Below are positions 1-11,029 of a stretch of 64,000 nucleotides of DNA, one piece after another (positions within the stretch are counted from its first letter, which is position 1; each line of letters starts with the position of its first letter). Under the pieces are notes generated by a model. That model ran no database searches, had not been told where the DNA came from, and saw only the letters and a list, made by a program, of their open reading frames with translations. The translations under genes and the position numbers were made by a program. This DNA comes from Notospermus geniculatus (Eukaryota; Nemertea; Pilidiophora; Heteronemertea; Lineidae). The stretch lies in contig NMRB01000088.1 in the NCBI GenBank assembly GCA_002633025.1, forward strand, positions 241,896 through 305,895, read 5' to 3'.

Positions 1-338
1 TGAGACGGTCCCTACATAATAATGCAAACCATACTTCATGTCCCTTGTGTAGGCCGTCAGTGCATACAAAATCCATAGATCTATAGAACAGCGCTGAGTC
101 CTATGTGGCAAAAGTGTTACATAATAATTTTTCAAGTGTGTGGACGCTTTAGTGACCAATTCATGCACTGGTTAACTTCAAACAAAGATGACAAAGGCTA
201 CTAAGTTCTTTCTCAATGGGTGTTACTTTTTGCAATACAATGTCATGAATAACCAGTACAGGTCACAACATTTATCTCTGTCTATACAGTGACCCATGCA
301 TGGTGTATGGTTTGCATTATTATGTAGGGGCCGTCTCA
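1..338. mobile_element. Foldback MITE, 34-bp terminal inverted repeats
   Basis: Bases 1-34 and 305-338 are inverted repeats with one mismatch, beginning TGAGACGG and ending CCGTCTCA. The ~270-bp interior has no coding potential. The window starts exactly at the element's first base, so its left target duplication cannot be seen. I do not recognise the family. Confidence 0.85.
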
Positions 339-1419
339 TAAGTTGTTGGTAGTGGAACACAAGTGGTGTTGATATAGCTTTACAAAAACGTCAATTTCTC
401 AAAAACTAAACGACGTATTTTGGCAGTAACTTGCTAAATCACCTTTATTTTGGCATAACTTCATTCTGGCCAAGGAATTTTGGTGAAAAATCCAGAAACA
501 AAAAAGTTTTTTTTTGGACCTTTTTTCAATGACAGATTACGCAATGAAGAAGTGAATCTTGTGCAAAAACATTGATGCCCAGTTGTAGTCAACAAGATTT
601 CTGACCTTATGCAGAAAACCGCATTTAAATTGGTTTGATGGTTTATGAGATATTTGAGATAATAGGTGTTGATATTAATACGAACAAGACTGTACATGTA
701 TAACCATAGGATTATAGGAGGTGTCATCGTTTGTAGGCCCGTTTCGTTCCATCGCCATCGTGATCCCAATTTTCCAGGTGCATCTCTGTGCGATGCTTAA
801 TTCATTAGCTAATCACAACAGAGCCTCGAGCAGGCGATTGAAATAGTCAGGTGCAGTGCAGAGACGATTACAAGCAGGAAGTAAATAATGCTAGAGGCAG
901 AATATAAATTCAAAGCTTTTTGTGAGCATTGTGTACACACAGGCTGCGCGAGACTGCTTGCGGTGAGACTGCTTATGCACAGACCTGTGTAGCCGTGGAA
1001 CGCATCACATCGGCCAGATTTGGCCGACGTGTACGTCCGCGACCTCATCACAGCGTAGGAATAAAATAAGTCCCAAGTGACTGGCTTAACATTCTTTGTT
1101 TAATGCAAAAATATTTACAGATTTTTTGTGAATAATTGTATGGCAAGTAACAACTATCATAATAAGCGAGGTTTGTAGGTATTTTGATGCTAGTAACTAC
1201 GGGGATCGAGGGATCACATGATCAGCCAAGCCAAGTAGTTCGCTGTCAATCACCCGGCGCCATCTTGCTTTCCCACAATCCTGTGAGCACAGCGTAACAG
1301 ATTGGTGCGAGGCAGGAGCGCCTTCTGTTGTAACAATGTTTTGTGAGAAGATAGTGGATATCTCATATTCAGCGTGTCCCAGAAAAAAATATCCCAGAAA
1401 TATAGCAGGGTATAGTCTG
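339..1419. other. No gene recognised
   Basis: Single-copy-looking sequence. Open frames of 80-116 codons on the minus strand (461-769, 809-1051, 1197-1547) have no recognisable motif and no bounding splice or promoter pattern that I trust. No large inverted or tandem repeat was seen. Confidence 0.5.
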
Positions 1420-1643
1420 ATCCAATCTAGCCGTGGAGCAATGGAATGCGGAAATGGAAATGCGACATGTATTTGCGGTTTTAATAATCTGCCAAAGCAG
1501 TCCGCATGACTGGCGTCAATTATACAAGGCGCTAATAGGCTGTTCACAATCTCACAAGTGAATGGGTGATTAAAACTGTGTGGTCAACCACCGCGTTCAG
1601 ATTCATTACTTCCGCATTCCATTGCTCCACGGCTAGATTGGGT
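1420..1643. mobile_element. Foldback element, ~32-bp arms
   Basis: The left arm near 1420-1452 (ATCCAATCTAGCCGTGGAGC...) is matched in reverse complement at 1611-1643 (...CCACGGCTAGATTGGGT). The interior is ~155 bp and non-coding. No clear target-site duplication was found. Family not recognised. Confidence 0.8.
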
Positions 1644-1947
1644 TAGAATTTACCGTATGATAATGATTTTCACTGATGTTGATGGCATTCTACAGGTTAT
1701 GCATCACTGAGCAACGACGTTGTCGTTGTCTTTTTTTTAAAAATGAAACTTGAAAACCCATTAGCCATGTGCAGGGTAGCAAGATTTGACTTAAAGTGTG
1801 TCAAATATGCTAACAGATAGACAATAATATTGAATTCAGTACAAGGGGAAACAAGAACGCCTACCACACTGACATGACTGACACTAACAACATTAAATAA
1901 AAATCTGTCATCCAGGTGCCGGAAGAAGGGTAATGCAAAAGATGTTT

Positions 1948-2222
1948 TCTTCGCAGCATGCCCCGATAGCAGGGTTTTGGTCTCACTCCTCTTCATACGC
2001 TCAAACACAAAGGGCCGTATGCACCAAGCGAAGATTATCTTGAACTCAGGCTGAGCCACAACTTTTCCATTGTCACATCATGCCCTGGCAAACCTGAACA
2101 ATTGCAAAGTTGTGGCTCAACCTGAGTTCAAGATAATCTTCGTTTGGTGCATACGGCCCAAAGTGTGAGTGGATGAAGAAGAGCGAGGTAAAAATCCCTG
2201 CTGTGGGAGGATGTCTTCGCAG
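1948..2222. mobile_element. Foldback family S, interrupted copy, 9-bp target duplication
   Basis: Element body 1957-2213 begins CATGCCCCGATAGCAGGG and ends in the reverse complement of CATCCTCCCACAGCAGGG. It is flanked by the perfect 9-bp direct repeat TCTTCGCAG (1948-1956 and 2214-2222). A family A MITE sits in its middle (2012-2159). Removing that MITE and its AAA duplication leaves ~106 bp, close to the intact copy at 14557-14650. A 9-bp duplication is typical of Mutator-like transposons; that class assignment is inference because no transposase is present. Confidence 0.75.
2012..2159 (+). mobile_element. Family A MITE, 148 bp, copy 1
   Basis: Starts GGGCCGTATGCACC and ends GGTGCATACGGCCC, with ~60-bp arms that include a GAAGATTATCTTGAACTCAG block. 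Flanked by AAA on both sides (2009-2011, 2160-2162), a 3-bp target duplication. It shares exact 148-bp length with the copies at 6948 and 32251. Nested inside the family S element. The 3-bp duplication with a GGG terminus is compatible with PIF/Harbinger-type MITEs, but the class is not proven. Confidence 0.88.
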
Positions 2223-2232
2223 GTACTTCATT

Positions 2233-2350
2233 GGGTCACATAAATAAAGACTAGTAAATGCTTTTACTAGAATTTTGCAAAACAAATGCACTAGGCAATG
2301 CTGTACAAACCTGAAGTAAAAGCATTTGCTAGTCTTTATTCATATGATCC
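2233..2350 (-). mobile_element. Family B MITE, 118 bp, copy 1
   Basis: Arms of ~38 bp (ATAAAGACTAGTAAATGC and its complement) surround a short loop. ATT lies on both sides (2230-2232, 2351-2353). The copy at 42987-43104 is the same length and its loop is in the opposite orientation. Confidence 0.82.
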
Positions 2351-2353
2351 ATT

Positions 2354-2884
2354 AACAATCAAAACTGGGCTTCCAGTAGTTTTGATTAGGAAGCATGGCA
2401 AGTTTTTGCACGAGACATTAACATAGAACTCATACTTTCAGTCCCGGACCAACTTTTGGGCCTTTATTTATTTACTAGCTCAGAACAATTGCTTGAGTCA
2501 GAAAATTACAATGTTCCTATAGCCAACCTCACCCTAGGAGACCATAAGTGCCAACAATAGTGTATTCGTGTACAGCAAAATCACCAGGGATCCAGAGTAA
2601 TCTGCAAGTATGCACCGTCGACGTTGAACTAAAGGATTTGTCACATAATGCTTCATCATTCACTGTTTTCAGAGTGTAACACGATCGGTACATCCTACAG
2701 GGATACGTCAAACAACGCGACATAAAGCCACTTTTTCTCCGCCGTGATGCAGACGACGGGAGGGAGAAGGGAAGTATCGAGGAAGCTATAGAGTCAGACG
2801 TATTTTCAACGAGACAAAGCATCCTGATAGCTTGTATCAACAGACGAGGGAAGTAACATTACTTTGTTGTAGGGTTTTTTCTAG
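2354..2884. other. No gene recognised
   Basis: Unremarkable AT-rich sequence. A 103-codon minus-strand frame at 2529-2840 has no recognisable features. Confidence 0.5.
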
Positions 2885-3286
2885 AAACAACAGGACATGC
2901 TATGTGTGTTTCTGATTTCGTTGATAAGAAACTTGTCATAATATAACAATAAAGGGCTCAATAACAAACAGTGACAGGTCAAGATATTTCCTAGCTAACA
3001 GTTCTTGGTATTCCTTTTACCATTACAAACGGACACCCCAGGTTATGATAGAAGTGAATAGCTTGGCAGCATATGAGGAAAGTAACTTCAGTGCCCTCCC
3101 TTCGATGATACTCTATACTCTGACAAGGAACAGCTGAACACGCTATATACGTTTCTGATTCGTTCAACGGAAACTTGTCATAAAAGCTCAATAACACTGA
3201 CAGGAGGACAAGGTCAAGAATTTTTTCTTGCCAGTTCTTAGTATTACTTTTACCAATAAAAAATAGAGACTTCAGGTTATGATTTA
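2885..3286 (+). repeat. Local direct duplication, two diverged ~165-bp units
   Basis: Unit one (about 2885-3052) and unit two (about 3126-3286) share ordered blocks: GCTAT..., TTTCTGATT, GAAACTTGTCATA, GACAGG...GTCAAG, CAGTTCTT, CTTTTACCA and CAGGTTATGAT. Identity is moderate with several indels, so this is an old tandem duplication. It is non-coding as far as I can see. Confidence 0.7.
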
Positions 3287-3342
3287 GCAAACAAGGGAGG
3301 AATTGCCCATTGTGGATGAAAACTGACTGGAAGGAAAACTTA

Positions 3343-3586
3343 TGCCCTAATCACACTGAGCTAGTTCTCAGTACGTTCTTGAAAATTTTGCCGAACGGGC
3401 TCAAACTGTGTGCGAACGGAGTGGACGTGGTGGCAACTTTTACAGTCTTTTTACGAACTTCATGGACGGGAAGGGTGCTCCAGAACATCGATGCATTATT
3501 TGGCCAAGGGTTACAAGTTCTAGCTCGTTTTACGATTTTTTAGGACGGGGCAGGACATTTTGAGAGCTACTTCAGTGTGACAGGCC
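3343..3586. mobile_element. Degenerate foldback with CACACTGA-containing ends
   Basis: The left end GCCCTAATCACACTGAGCTA is matched imperfectly by the reverse complement of the right end near 3565-3586 (GCTACTTCAGTGTGACAGGC). The 77-codon plus-strand frame at 3310-3543 lies mostly inside and looks fortuitous. No target duplication identified. Confidence 0.5.
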
Positions 3587-3995
3587 CTTTGGTGAAAAAA
3601 AGACCAAGGATATTCATGTGTAAAGATATTGAATTACTCATGAATTACTTCATTTACTTCATGATTTACTGAGACTGGGCAATTAAGAGACTGGATTACC
3701 AGTTTGTTGACCGTTTCACGCAGCTGAAGTGGAGAAACAATGTCCTTGGCCCCAATGGCATATTGACCTGGAACCCCAACTGCTTCGGTGCTGATATATC
3801 CCCACAACCATTAACATTCTCTTAATTGTTTTTCCCTCATCATCAATCTGATTAGGTCAGTAACTCGTATGAAATATTAGCATGGTCAGGCAGGATGTCT
3901 TGACGGTTATGGCTAATCTATGATTTATTGTTATGCCAGGAAACCGAAGTATAATTATCGTAATAGTTAGCCATGAAAAGGGTCAAAGTGTGTGC

Positions 3996-4025
3996 CTCTA
4001 ACTGTGCACCCAGTCGCAGCCTGAG
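3996..4025 (+). other. 30-bp micro-inversion relative to copy 2
   Basis: The 30 bases from CTCTAACTG to CAGCCTGAG are the reverse complement of 6749-6778 with a single mismatch, while flanks on both sides stay collinear. The segment is bounded by CTC...GAG, a 3-bp inverted repeat at the breakpoints. Confidence 0.85.
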
Positions 4026-4278
4026 TGTTTGCACCGTGGCCATATTAGAAGGACTGGTATAAACAAAGGAATTTTTCGTCAGTCACAGTCCATTGAGATT
4101 AAATTAACTTCTATTGCTTGGAAAGTCTGCTCTTTTGTTCTAACCTCCTCCAATATGGCCGATGTGACATCACAATGAAAACGCTCCCTACGGACACAAA
4201 GGGTTCGCGACCGTGAAGCCATTGTTAACCCGCTGTTCCTACATATACAATGTACAGTATACCGTGTACTTTGATGTC

Positions 4279-4550
4279 GATGAAATCACAGCCAAGATAA
4301 GTAAAGTCGTCTACGAATTTCCCAAATTTTCGACCCAAACTGGGGTCTTCCTCATGCAGGCACTTTCTAGTAGAGATCCCAGAAGTGAAAAGGCTTTCTA
4401 GTGGAGATTAACTTCTGAGATCTCTACTAGAAAGTGTCTGAGGAAGACCCCGCTTGGGGTCGAAAATTTGCGAAATTCGGAGACGACTTTAGGCCTACTT
4501 CTCTTGTCATTTTTTGTGCTCTGTCTTGGATATCTGATGCAATCACAGCC
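4279..4550 (+). mobile_element. Family D foldback, copy 1, with 15-bp direct repeats
   Basis: Inserted body 4294-4535 contains arms AAGTAAAGTCGTCT... and ...GGAGACGACTTTA, plus an unpaired 3' tail ending TTGTGCTCTGTCTTGGATAT. Flanks are GATGAAATCACAGCC (4279-4293) and GATGCAATCACAGCC (4536-4550). Copy 2 of the segmental duplication keeps a single GATGCAATCACAGCC at 7178-7192, so this is a true empty site. Long direct repeats point to target-primed retroposition rather than cut-and-paste; that is inference. No poly(A) tail is visible. Confidence 0.82.
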
Positions 4551-5867
4551 TGAGAGAAAAAAAATTCTTGTCTGTTACGTAAGAACTGTCCGCCCTGATA
4601 TGCCTGAATTCTAGTCGGTCGAATCAACCATTTTGCTCGAGCGATTTCGCGTACGACGAAAAAAAAGAATTTACCATTACAGCACGACAAACGTGGTAAC
4701 ACTATATGACGGCAGAAGGACATCGACAAAATGCTCACATGTGGTCAAACAAGTTGCAGACTCACAGCGATTGGTTGAAATGGCCAAACTTACCTGATTT
4801 GTATTGTGAAGTGAATTTCAGGTGTTGTTTGAAGCCCTTCCATATCTGCATCTTCCATGTTGTCATGATTGTCACTTTAACTGTCACTTCCAACTCAAGA
4901 AACAGAAAAATAATAAACTTCTTCCTTGGGATGGTTCTGTCTTCTCTGAGTCATTCACGACAGTGGAATCCAACAGTTTTAGAAGAAAACCCAGCAAACT
5001 GATTAGTTTCTTCTCCTTGTGTCTTAGATCTTTTAAGGAGTGACTATTCTCTATTTTGGACGAATTTCACAGAAGGTTTCTTGTCAAGGTACATGTACAC
5101 ATTTACGTGTCTTTGTAGCCTGAAATTTCCTCATCATTCAGCCTCATGATCCGAAGATATGACCGTTTGACAGAGTCCACTCCTGCAGTAACTCTTGTGC
5201 AATATTCATGGGTTACTCATTCCGCAATATAAATGTAGCTATGCTATATTGTATTTGCAACTGTTACAGATAATAATGAAGTCAAGATGACTTGAATGCA
5301 TTTGACTATGATACCAAAGTTGCAAGAGCACTTAATCGCTCAATTTTTTTGTTTATATGGGTCGATGAAATGTACTCCTTGTTTAGTTGATATCCATGAA
5401 ATTCTGTGAAATGATTTTGAAATGGTGTCCATTAAACGTTGAGATCTGTTGCTGGAGCAGAGTTACTCACTTATCCATAGCCTTACATTGATTTTTGTCA
5501 TTCTAGATAATTCGCTGTAATGACAAAAACAATTGCTGCGGCATAAAGAGACTTTAAGACTTTTGGAAAGGACTGAGAGGCGACAAATGGGAAACAAACA
5601 GAAGTTTTTGTCTTTTCGATAAACCGGAACAAGAAAATTGAGTTAACTCATGTGCCCCCAGGTTGGAGCAGACAGTATCTTTTGTTAAAGTTTTCTAGCA
5701 GCCTTGGGGATAAATTGGAAATAATTTCAAGAAACATTATTCGGATTGTTGATAGGAACAATCTTTCTTCAAATATTTTCCATCAACACCACAGGATGCT
5801 ATTCAGAAGATGTTGACAGCTGAGATGCCGTCTGCTGGACTCTTGGGGCAGATGAGTTAAACACAGA

Positions 5868-5982
5868 GGGCCGTATGCACCAAAGGAAGATTATCTTGAA
5901 CTCAGGTTGAGCCACAACTTTTCCATTGTTCAGGTTTGCTCAACCTGAGTTCAAGATAATCTTCGTTTGGTGCATACGGCCC
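5868..5982 (-). mobile_element. Family A MITE, copy 2, internally deleted (115 bp)
   Basis: GGGCCGTATGCACC and GGTGCATACGGCCC termini, with part of one arm and loop missing compared with the 148-bp copies. Flanked by AGA (5865-5867) and TGA (5983-5985). The duplicated segment at about 8546-8556 has the uninterrupted site GCGAGGGTCCGAG, so the insertion postdates the duplication (or is allelic). Confidence 0.88.
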
Positions 5983-6084
5983 TGAGGGACCGAAGGAATG
6001 ACCATGAAAGACATAATCCAGAAGGCCAAGAGATTGGCGAAAATCACGGAATAAAGATTGAAAGACCAACAGCAGCGCAGATAA

Positions 6085-6538
6085 TTTGACAGTCGCAACT
6101 CAAACAAATTTTTATTTATTCCTGACTAATGCATGGGTGGCAGATTTTGATCATGAAGCAAACCGTAGAACTGCACTGACTGCAGATTGGAAAGCATGAC
6201 CCACTGATGGTGAAACCACTGACTGTCAATTGTGTAAAAAGATTGCTAACGTCGATCAAAATTTGCACTTCTTTCATCATATCATGACAGTCTATCCAGT
6301 GTCTAGGCCTACAAAAGTCTACATTATTCTAGGAGTGTGAGCTTCCACTGCGTACCTTCAATGGGGCTAAGTACAGTAATCATGCGCCAAGGTCAGATGG
6401 GACTCACAAGGAGTTCTTAATGAAATCGTGGTGTCTATGGTTTGGGGTGGATTGTGAGGGCGCCGTTGATATTATTAATGAAGTGAGTGTCATTTGCAAG
6501 TGTATTAGGCTCCATTTCCATAGAGTTCACGTTGACAC
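6085..6538. other. Spacer between the two duplicated segments; no gene recognised
   Basis: Not shared with sequence beyond copy 2. No repeats or coding signals seen. Confidence 0.55.
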
Positions 6539-6539
6539 N
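6539..6539. other. Ambiguous base (N) at the left boundary of segmental copy 2
   Basis: A single N precedes GGTGCTGATATC, exactly where similarity to copy 1 (3787) begins. It may mark an assembly join. Confidence 0.95.
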
Positions 6540-6748
6540 GGTGCTGATATCTCCACAACCATTAACATTCTCTTAATTGTTTTTCCCTCATCATCAATCT
6601 GATTAGGTCAGTAACTCTTATGAAATATTAGCATGGTCAGGCAGGATGTCTTGACGGTTATGGCTAATCCGTATGATTTATTGTTATGCCAGGAAACCGA
6701 AGTATAATTATCGTAATAGTTAGCCATGAAAAGGGTCAAAGTGTGTGC

Positions 6749-6778
6749 CTCAGGCTGCGACTGGGTGCATAGTTAGAG
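6749..6778 (-). other. Inverted 30-bp block, partner of 3996-4025
   Basis: CTCAGGCTG...GTTAGAG is the reverse complement of the corresponding copy 1 block with one C/T difference. Flanking GTGTGTGC and TGTTTGCACC are collinear. Confidence 0.85.
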
Positions 6779-6947
6779 TGTTTGCACCGTGGCCATATTA
6801 GAAGGTATAACAAAGGAATTTTTCGCCAGTCACAGTCCATTGAGATTAAATTAACTTCTATTGCTTGGAAAGTCTGCTCTTTTGTTCTAACCTCCTCCAA
6901 TATGGCCGCTGTGACATCACAATGAAGACGCTCCCTACGGACATAAA

Positions 6948-7095
6948 GGGCCGTATGCACCAAACGAAGATTATCTTGAACTCAGGTTCAGCCACAACTT
7001 TTCAATTGTTCAGGTTTGCCAGGGCATGATGTGACAATTGAAAAGTTGTGGTTCAACCTGAGTTCAAGATAATCTTCGTTTTGTGCATACGGCTC
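6948..7095 (-). mobile_element. Family A MITE, 148 bp, copy 3
   Basis: Full-length copy with AAA target duplication (6945-6947, 7096-7098). The right terminus is ACGGCTC, one change from ACGGCCC. The empty site in copy 1 confirms the element boundaries and the 3-bp duplication. Confidence 0.92.
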
Positions 7096-8641
7096 AAAGG
7101 GTTCGCGACCGTGAAGCCATTGTTAAACGGCGTGTTCCTAGATATACATGTATACCGTGTAGGCCTACTTTGATGTCGATGCAATCACAGCCTAGGAAAA
7201 GAAAAAGTCCCTTGTCTGTCTGTTACGTAAGAACTGTCCGCTCTGACATCTCTACAACAAAACTACCTATTCTAGTCGGTCGAATCAACCATTTTGCTCG
7301 AGCAATTTCGCGTACGACGAAAAAAAGAGAATTTACCATTACAGCACGACAAACGTGGTAACACTCAACCATGCCTTTGACGGCAGAAGGACATCGACGA
7401 AACGCTCACGTGGGAAACGTGGTCAAAACAAGTTGCAGACTCACAGCGATTGGTTGAAATGGCCAAACTTACCTGATTTGTATTGTGAAGTGAATTTCAG
7501 GTGTTGTTTGAAGCCCTTCCATATCTGCATCTTCCATGTTGTCATGATTGTCACTTTAACTTTCAATTCCAACTCAAGAAACAGAAAAATAATAAACTTC
7601 TTCCTTGGGATGGTTCTGTCTTCTCTGAGTCATTCACGACAGTGGAATCCAACAGTTTCAGAAGAAAACCCAGCAAACTGATTAGTTTCTTTTCCTTGTG
7701 TCTTAGATCTTTTAAGGAGTGACTATTCTCTATTTTACACGAATTTCACAGAAGGTTTCTTGTCAAGGTACATGTACACATTTACGTGTCTTTGTAGCCT
7801 GAAATTTCCTCATCATTCAGCCTCATGATCCGAAGATATGACCGTTTGACAGAGTCCACTCCTGCAGTAACTCTTGTACAATATTCATGGGTTACTCATT
7901 CCGCAATATAAATGTAGCTATGCTATATTGTATTTGCAACTGTTACAGATAATAATGAAGTCAAGATGACTTGAATGCATTTGACTATGATACCAAAGTT
8001 GCAAGAGCACTTAATCGCTCAATTTTTTGGTTTATATGGGTCGATGAAATGTACTCCTTGTTTAGTTGACATCCATGAAATTCTGTGAAATGATTTTGAA
8101 ATGGTGTCCATTAAACGTTGAGATCTGTTGCTGGAGCAGAGTTACTCACTTATCCATAGCCTTACATTGATTTTTGTCATTCTAGATAATTCGCTGTAAT
8201 GACAAAAACAATTGCTGCGGCATAAAGAGACTTTAAGACTTTTGGAAAGGACTGAGAGGCGACAAATGGGAAACAAACAGAAGTTTTTGTCTTTTCCATA
8301 AACCGGAACAAGAAAATTGAGTTAACTCATCTGCCCCAGGTTGGAGCAGACAGTATCTTTTGTTAAAGTTTTCTAGTACATGTAGCCTTGGGGATAAATT
8401 GGAAATAATTTCAAGAAACATTCTTCGGATTGTTGAAAGGAACAATCTTTCTTCAAATATTTTCCATCAACACCACAGGAAGCTATTCAGAAAACGTTCA
8501 CAGCTGAGATGCCGTCTGCTGGACTCTTGGGGCAGATGAGTTAAAACAGCGAGGGTCCGAGAGAATGGCAACGAAGGACATTGAATTCAGAAGGCGAAGA
8601 TCAAGGAATTAAGATTGAAGGATCATCAGCAGCAGAGATAA

Positions 8642-9083
8642 CGATGGACTTTGACTTTCTTCGTACCCTCAGTAAGGGGCCCAGACTGGCTAGATTTTAA
8701 TGACCTATTGAGATACCCAATGGTCGGCAACCTGTCACCTTTAGACACTTGTACTGAGGGGTGTCAAACGCATCACACCATCCAGTACTCGGAGAAGCAG
8801 GACGCCTCCAGTATCAACGACCTTCAGTCCAAGACAACGGATCATTCAACAACAGATGAAGACATCCTTTAACTTTCAAAGCAGCTCTTCACTTTGCCTA
8901 GATTGTTCTTGAAGCAATCAAATCAAACATGGTCTGCATGGCCAATACCAATATCTCATGTGGGAATCAAAATTTCCGCCACACGATTGAGATAGCCTTC
9001 CGATTCAATCAAACTGTGACTTGGAATGTCAATAAACAGAGTGTCGTTCTGTCTTTCATACCAGATGGCAGGATTTAAACGCT
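8642..9083. other. No gene recognised
   Basis: A 73-codon plus-strand frame at 8651-8872 has no recognisable domain. No repeat structure seen. Confidence 0.5.
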
Positions 9084-9151
9084 AGCTGGTCTCCTGCCCC
9101 CCCGCAACGTTGCTCATGTGTACGTAGCGTTTCGACGGCAGGGGACCAGTC
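9084..9151. repeat. Short imperfect hairpin
   Basis: AGCTGGTCTCCTGCC near 9084-9098 pairs with GGCAGGGGACCAGTC at 9137-9151 around a C-rich loop. Possibly a degraded MITE. Confidence 0.5.
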
Positions 9152-9542
9152 TATAAAATCTACAGTTTGTTTCAGAAAAAAACATCTCTGCAAAAACACC
9201 CTTGCTGAGGGAAAAATTTTACTACGTTTTGTTAGGCAGAGAAAAGTATTGTTGCAGAAATTTTGATCTCGAAAAGTAATATCCAGAAATGTTGGAAGTG
9301 CGGAAGCAATGGGAGTAATAGAAATGCTGGTCCCACTTCAGCTATTGTAAGGTTATATTCGAATGATGGTTTGTACAGTATAATGTTGCTAACCCTGACC
9401 AAAGCCGTTGACAATCCATGGCTTTTGTGTTGAGAACTGTAGGCCTACTTCCATTCCTTGGACTAGTCTACACCGGACTAAAAGATTCGTGGGGAACCAA
9501 GATTCCTGTCGTATCGGCTGTTTACAGGGACTTTTTCTTTAA
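9152..9542. other. No gene recognised
   Basis: AT-rich, with short open frames (for example 9232-9414 minus) lacking recognisable features. Confidence 0.45.
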
Positions 9543-9734
9543 GCCCCAGTCACACTGTGGCGACTTAGGCCGGCGAATCCCCACAAACTGGAATGAAATG
9601 GTCCATGGACCATGCACATACCTCTCTCTGTCATTACACTATTATGTCCAAAGGGGTGAGCACATGGTCCATGGACCATTTCAGTCTAGTTCGCGGGGAT
9701 TCGCTCGCCTAAGTCGCCACAGTGTGACCTGGGC
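9543..9734 (+). mobile_element. Family T foldback, 192 bp, with GGTCCATGGACC subpalindromes
   Basis: Outer arms of ~38 bp: GCCCCAGTCACACTGTGGCG at the left and CGCCACAGTGTGACCTGGGC at the right. Two internal ATGGTCCATGGACCAT palindromes flank the loop. A truncated relative in opposite orientation starts at 38574. The CAG...CTG terminus hints at hAT, but I see no 8-bp target duplication. The 119-codon frame 9418-9777 crosses it and is not credible. Confidence 0.8.
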
Positions 9735-11029
9735 TACGTCCAAATTCTTTTCAGCACATCTACATCCTTTCATTTAATTATCTTCCTTTTCTGAAGCATT
9801 CTCTTGAATTAAGCGCAAAAGATAATGGCATTGAGGTCTACTTCAATACTTCATAATGGTCTGAACCTTGTACATCTCGAAGAAAATTCCAATAACAGGT
9901 GTTAATGACATACATCCAATGAGATTGATAGCATGTGATTATAAATTTAGTGATGAGCAACGTCTACTTCTCATCTCCTTTCAGCCATGGCCAGACATGT
10001 CAAGAGCACATGTCCGCCAAGTCATTGGCATCTGATCAGCCCAACTAGACACCCTGGAGAATAATTTAGCCAATAAAGAAACAAAGGGAATGATATTGCA
10101 GATATACACGTCCTATAGAAATATCAAAGTGTGCAAACACTAGAGTTACGGGTTGACTACACAAGGCAAGGCTGGGAGCAGAGGACTGTCAATAAAACTG
10201 TCAGAACGTCAAGACAGCTGTGCTCAGTAAGGCCGCCCCCAAAATGAGGTAATTCCTTCAACTTCAACACGACAGCATACCACACGGCATATCTTTAGGA
10301 CAAAGTGGTATCCTGTTTTTCGCTTTGCCATGCTCGGAATGGAAAGAAAGATTGTTGCTTCCTGATGAAACTATATGGTACACAATGTAGTACCAAAATA
10401 TACTTGTATACTTTTGGCAGTAGGTAGGTTTTAGCAACTGCGCAACTGCACACCTCAATACTCCAAAAACAAATGCCTACAAAATCCCACTACTCTATAC
10501 AATAGAATAGTAAGAATAGAAATCAGGCCAATTATGACCAAATTTTGTAACCTTCTGTGGGGAGTGGACAGGGAATTACAAAAGAACGTGTCGAAAGTAT
10601 TGTTGTAAGATTGTACACACAAAGTTGAGATTTATATGATTAATTGAAGGCACACCCTTATTCGATCCTAATTCAAATGGTGTTTCTATTGCCAATCTTT
10701 GCCCTCTCCAGTTTCCGAATTAGCAATCAATGCAACCTTAAACTCAATTATTTGCAAATGAACTCCACACAGCAAACTATTTCCTTACATCAGCAATGTC
10801 ACATGGTTGGCACGTCACAGCAAAACAAGGACCATTTCCATCATGATGTGATTATGTCCTGTTTGGGATGTGAGCATCCATATTAATTGCTAATTAATAA
10901 TGGAATAGCATACCCCTTCGACGTTTTCAATCAATGGGGAATGTTTGGGATTGATCTACTGGAAAGATTATTCCAGAGATCAGTGTGATAGTTTCAGTCA
11001 TGGTGATGTGTCACACGCTCTCAGGAACC
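9735..11029. other. No gene recognised
   Basis: About 1.3 kb without a large repeat. Frames at 10264-10458 (minus) and 10644-10886 (plus) show no motif. Confidence 0.45.

Larger units (their letters stand above)
3787..6084 (+). repeat. Segmental duplication 1, copy 1
   Basis: Collinear with 6540-8641, with high identity throughout. Blocks at 3787, 4751 (GTTGCAGACTCACAGCGATT), 4990 and 5540 recur in the same order at 6540, 7431, 7670 and 8200. This copy carries two insertions absent from copy 2: a family D foldback (4294-4535) and a family A MITE (5868-5982). Without them it is ~1.93 kb, matching copy 2 without its own MITE (~1.96 kb). Frames inside (4706-5002 and 7355-7681) are conserved only because the DNA is; no domain is recognised. 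Confidence 0.92.
6540..8641 (+). repeat. Segmental duplication 1, copy 2
   Basis: Collinear with 3787-6084. Carries a family A MITE at 6948-7095 whose empty site (CACAAAGGGTTCGCG) is preserved in copy 1 near 4197-4207. Lacks the family D and family A insertions of copy 1. Similarity ends near AGCAGAGATA (8631-8640). Confidence 0.92.

Noticed and set aside
4706-7722. Conserved frames in both segmental copies (4706-5043 and 7355-7722) as a duplicated gene
   Set aside because: Conservation simply follows DNA identity, two phases are open equally, and no domain or splice signal is recognisable.
9543-9734. hAT element by CAG...CTG ends
   Set aside because: No 8-bp target duplication could be found, so I left the superfamily open.
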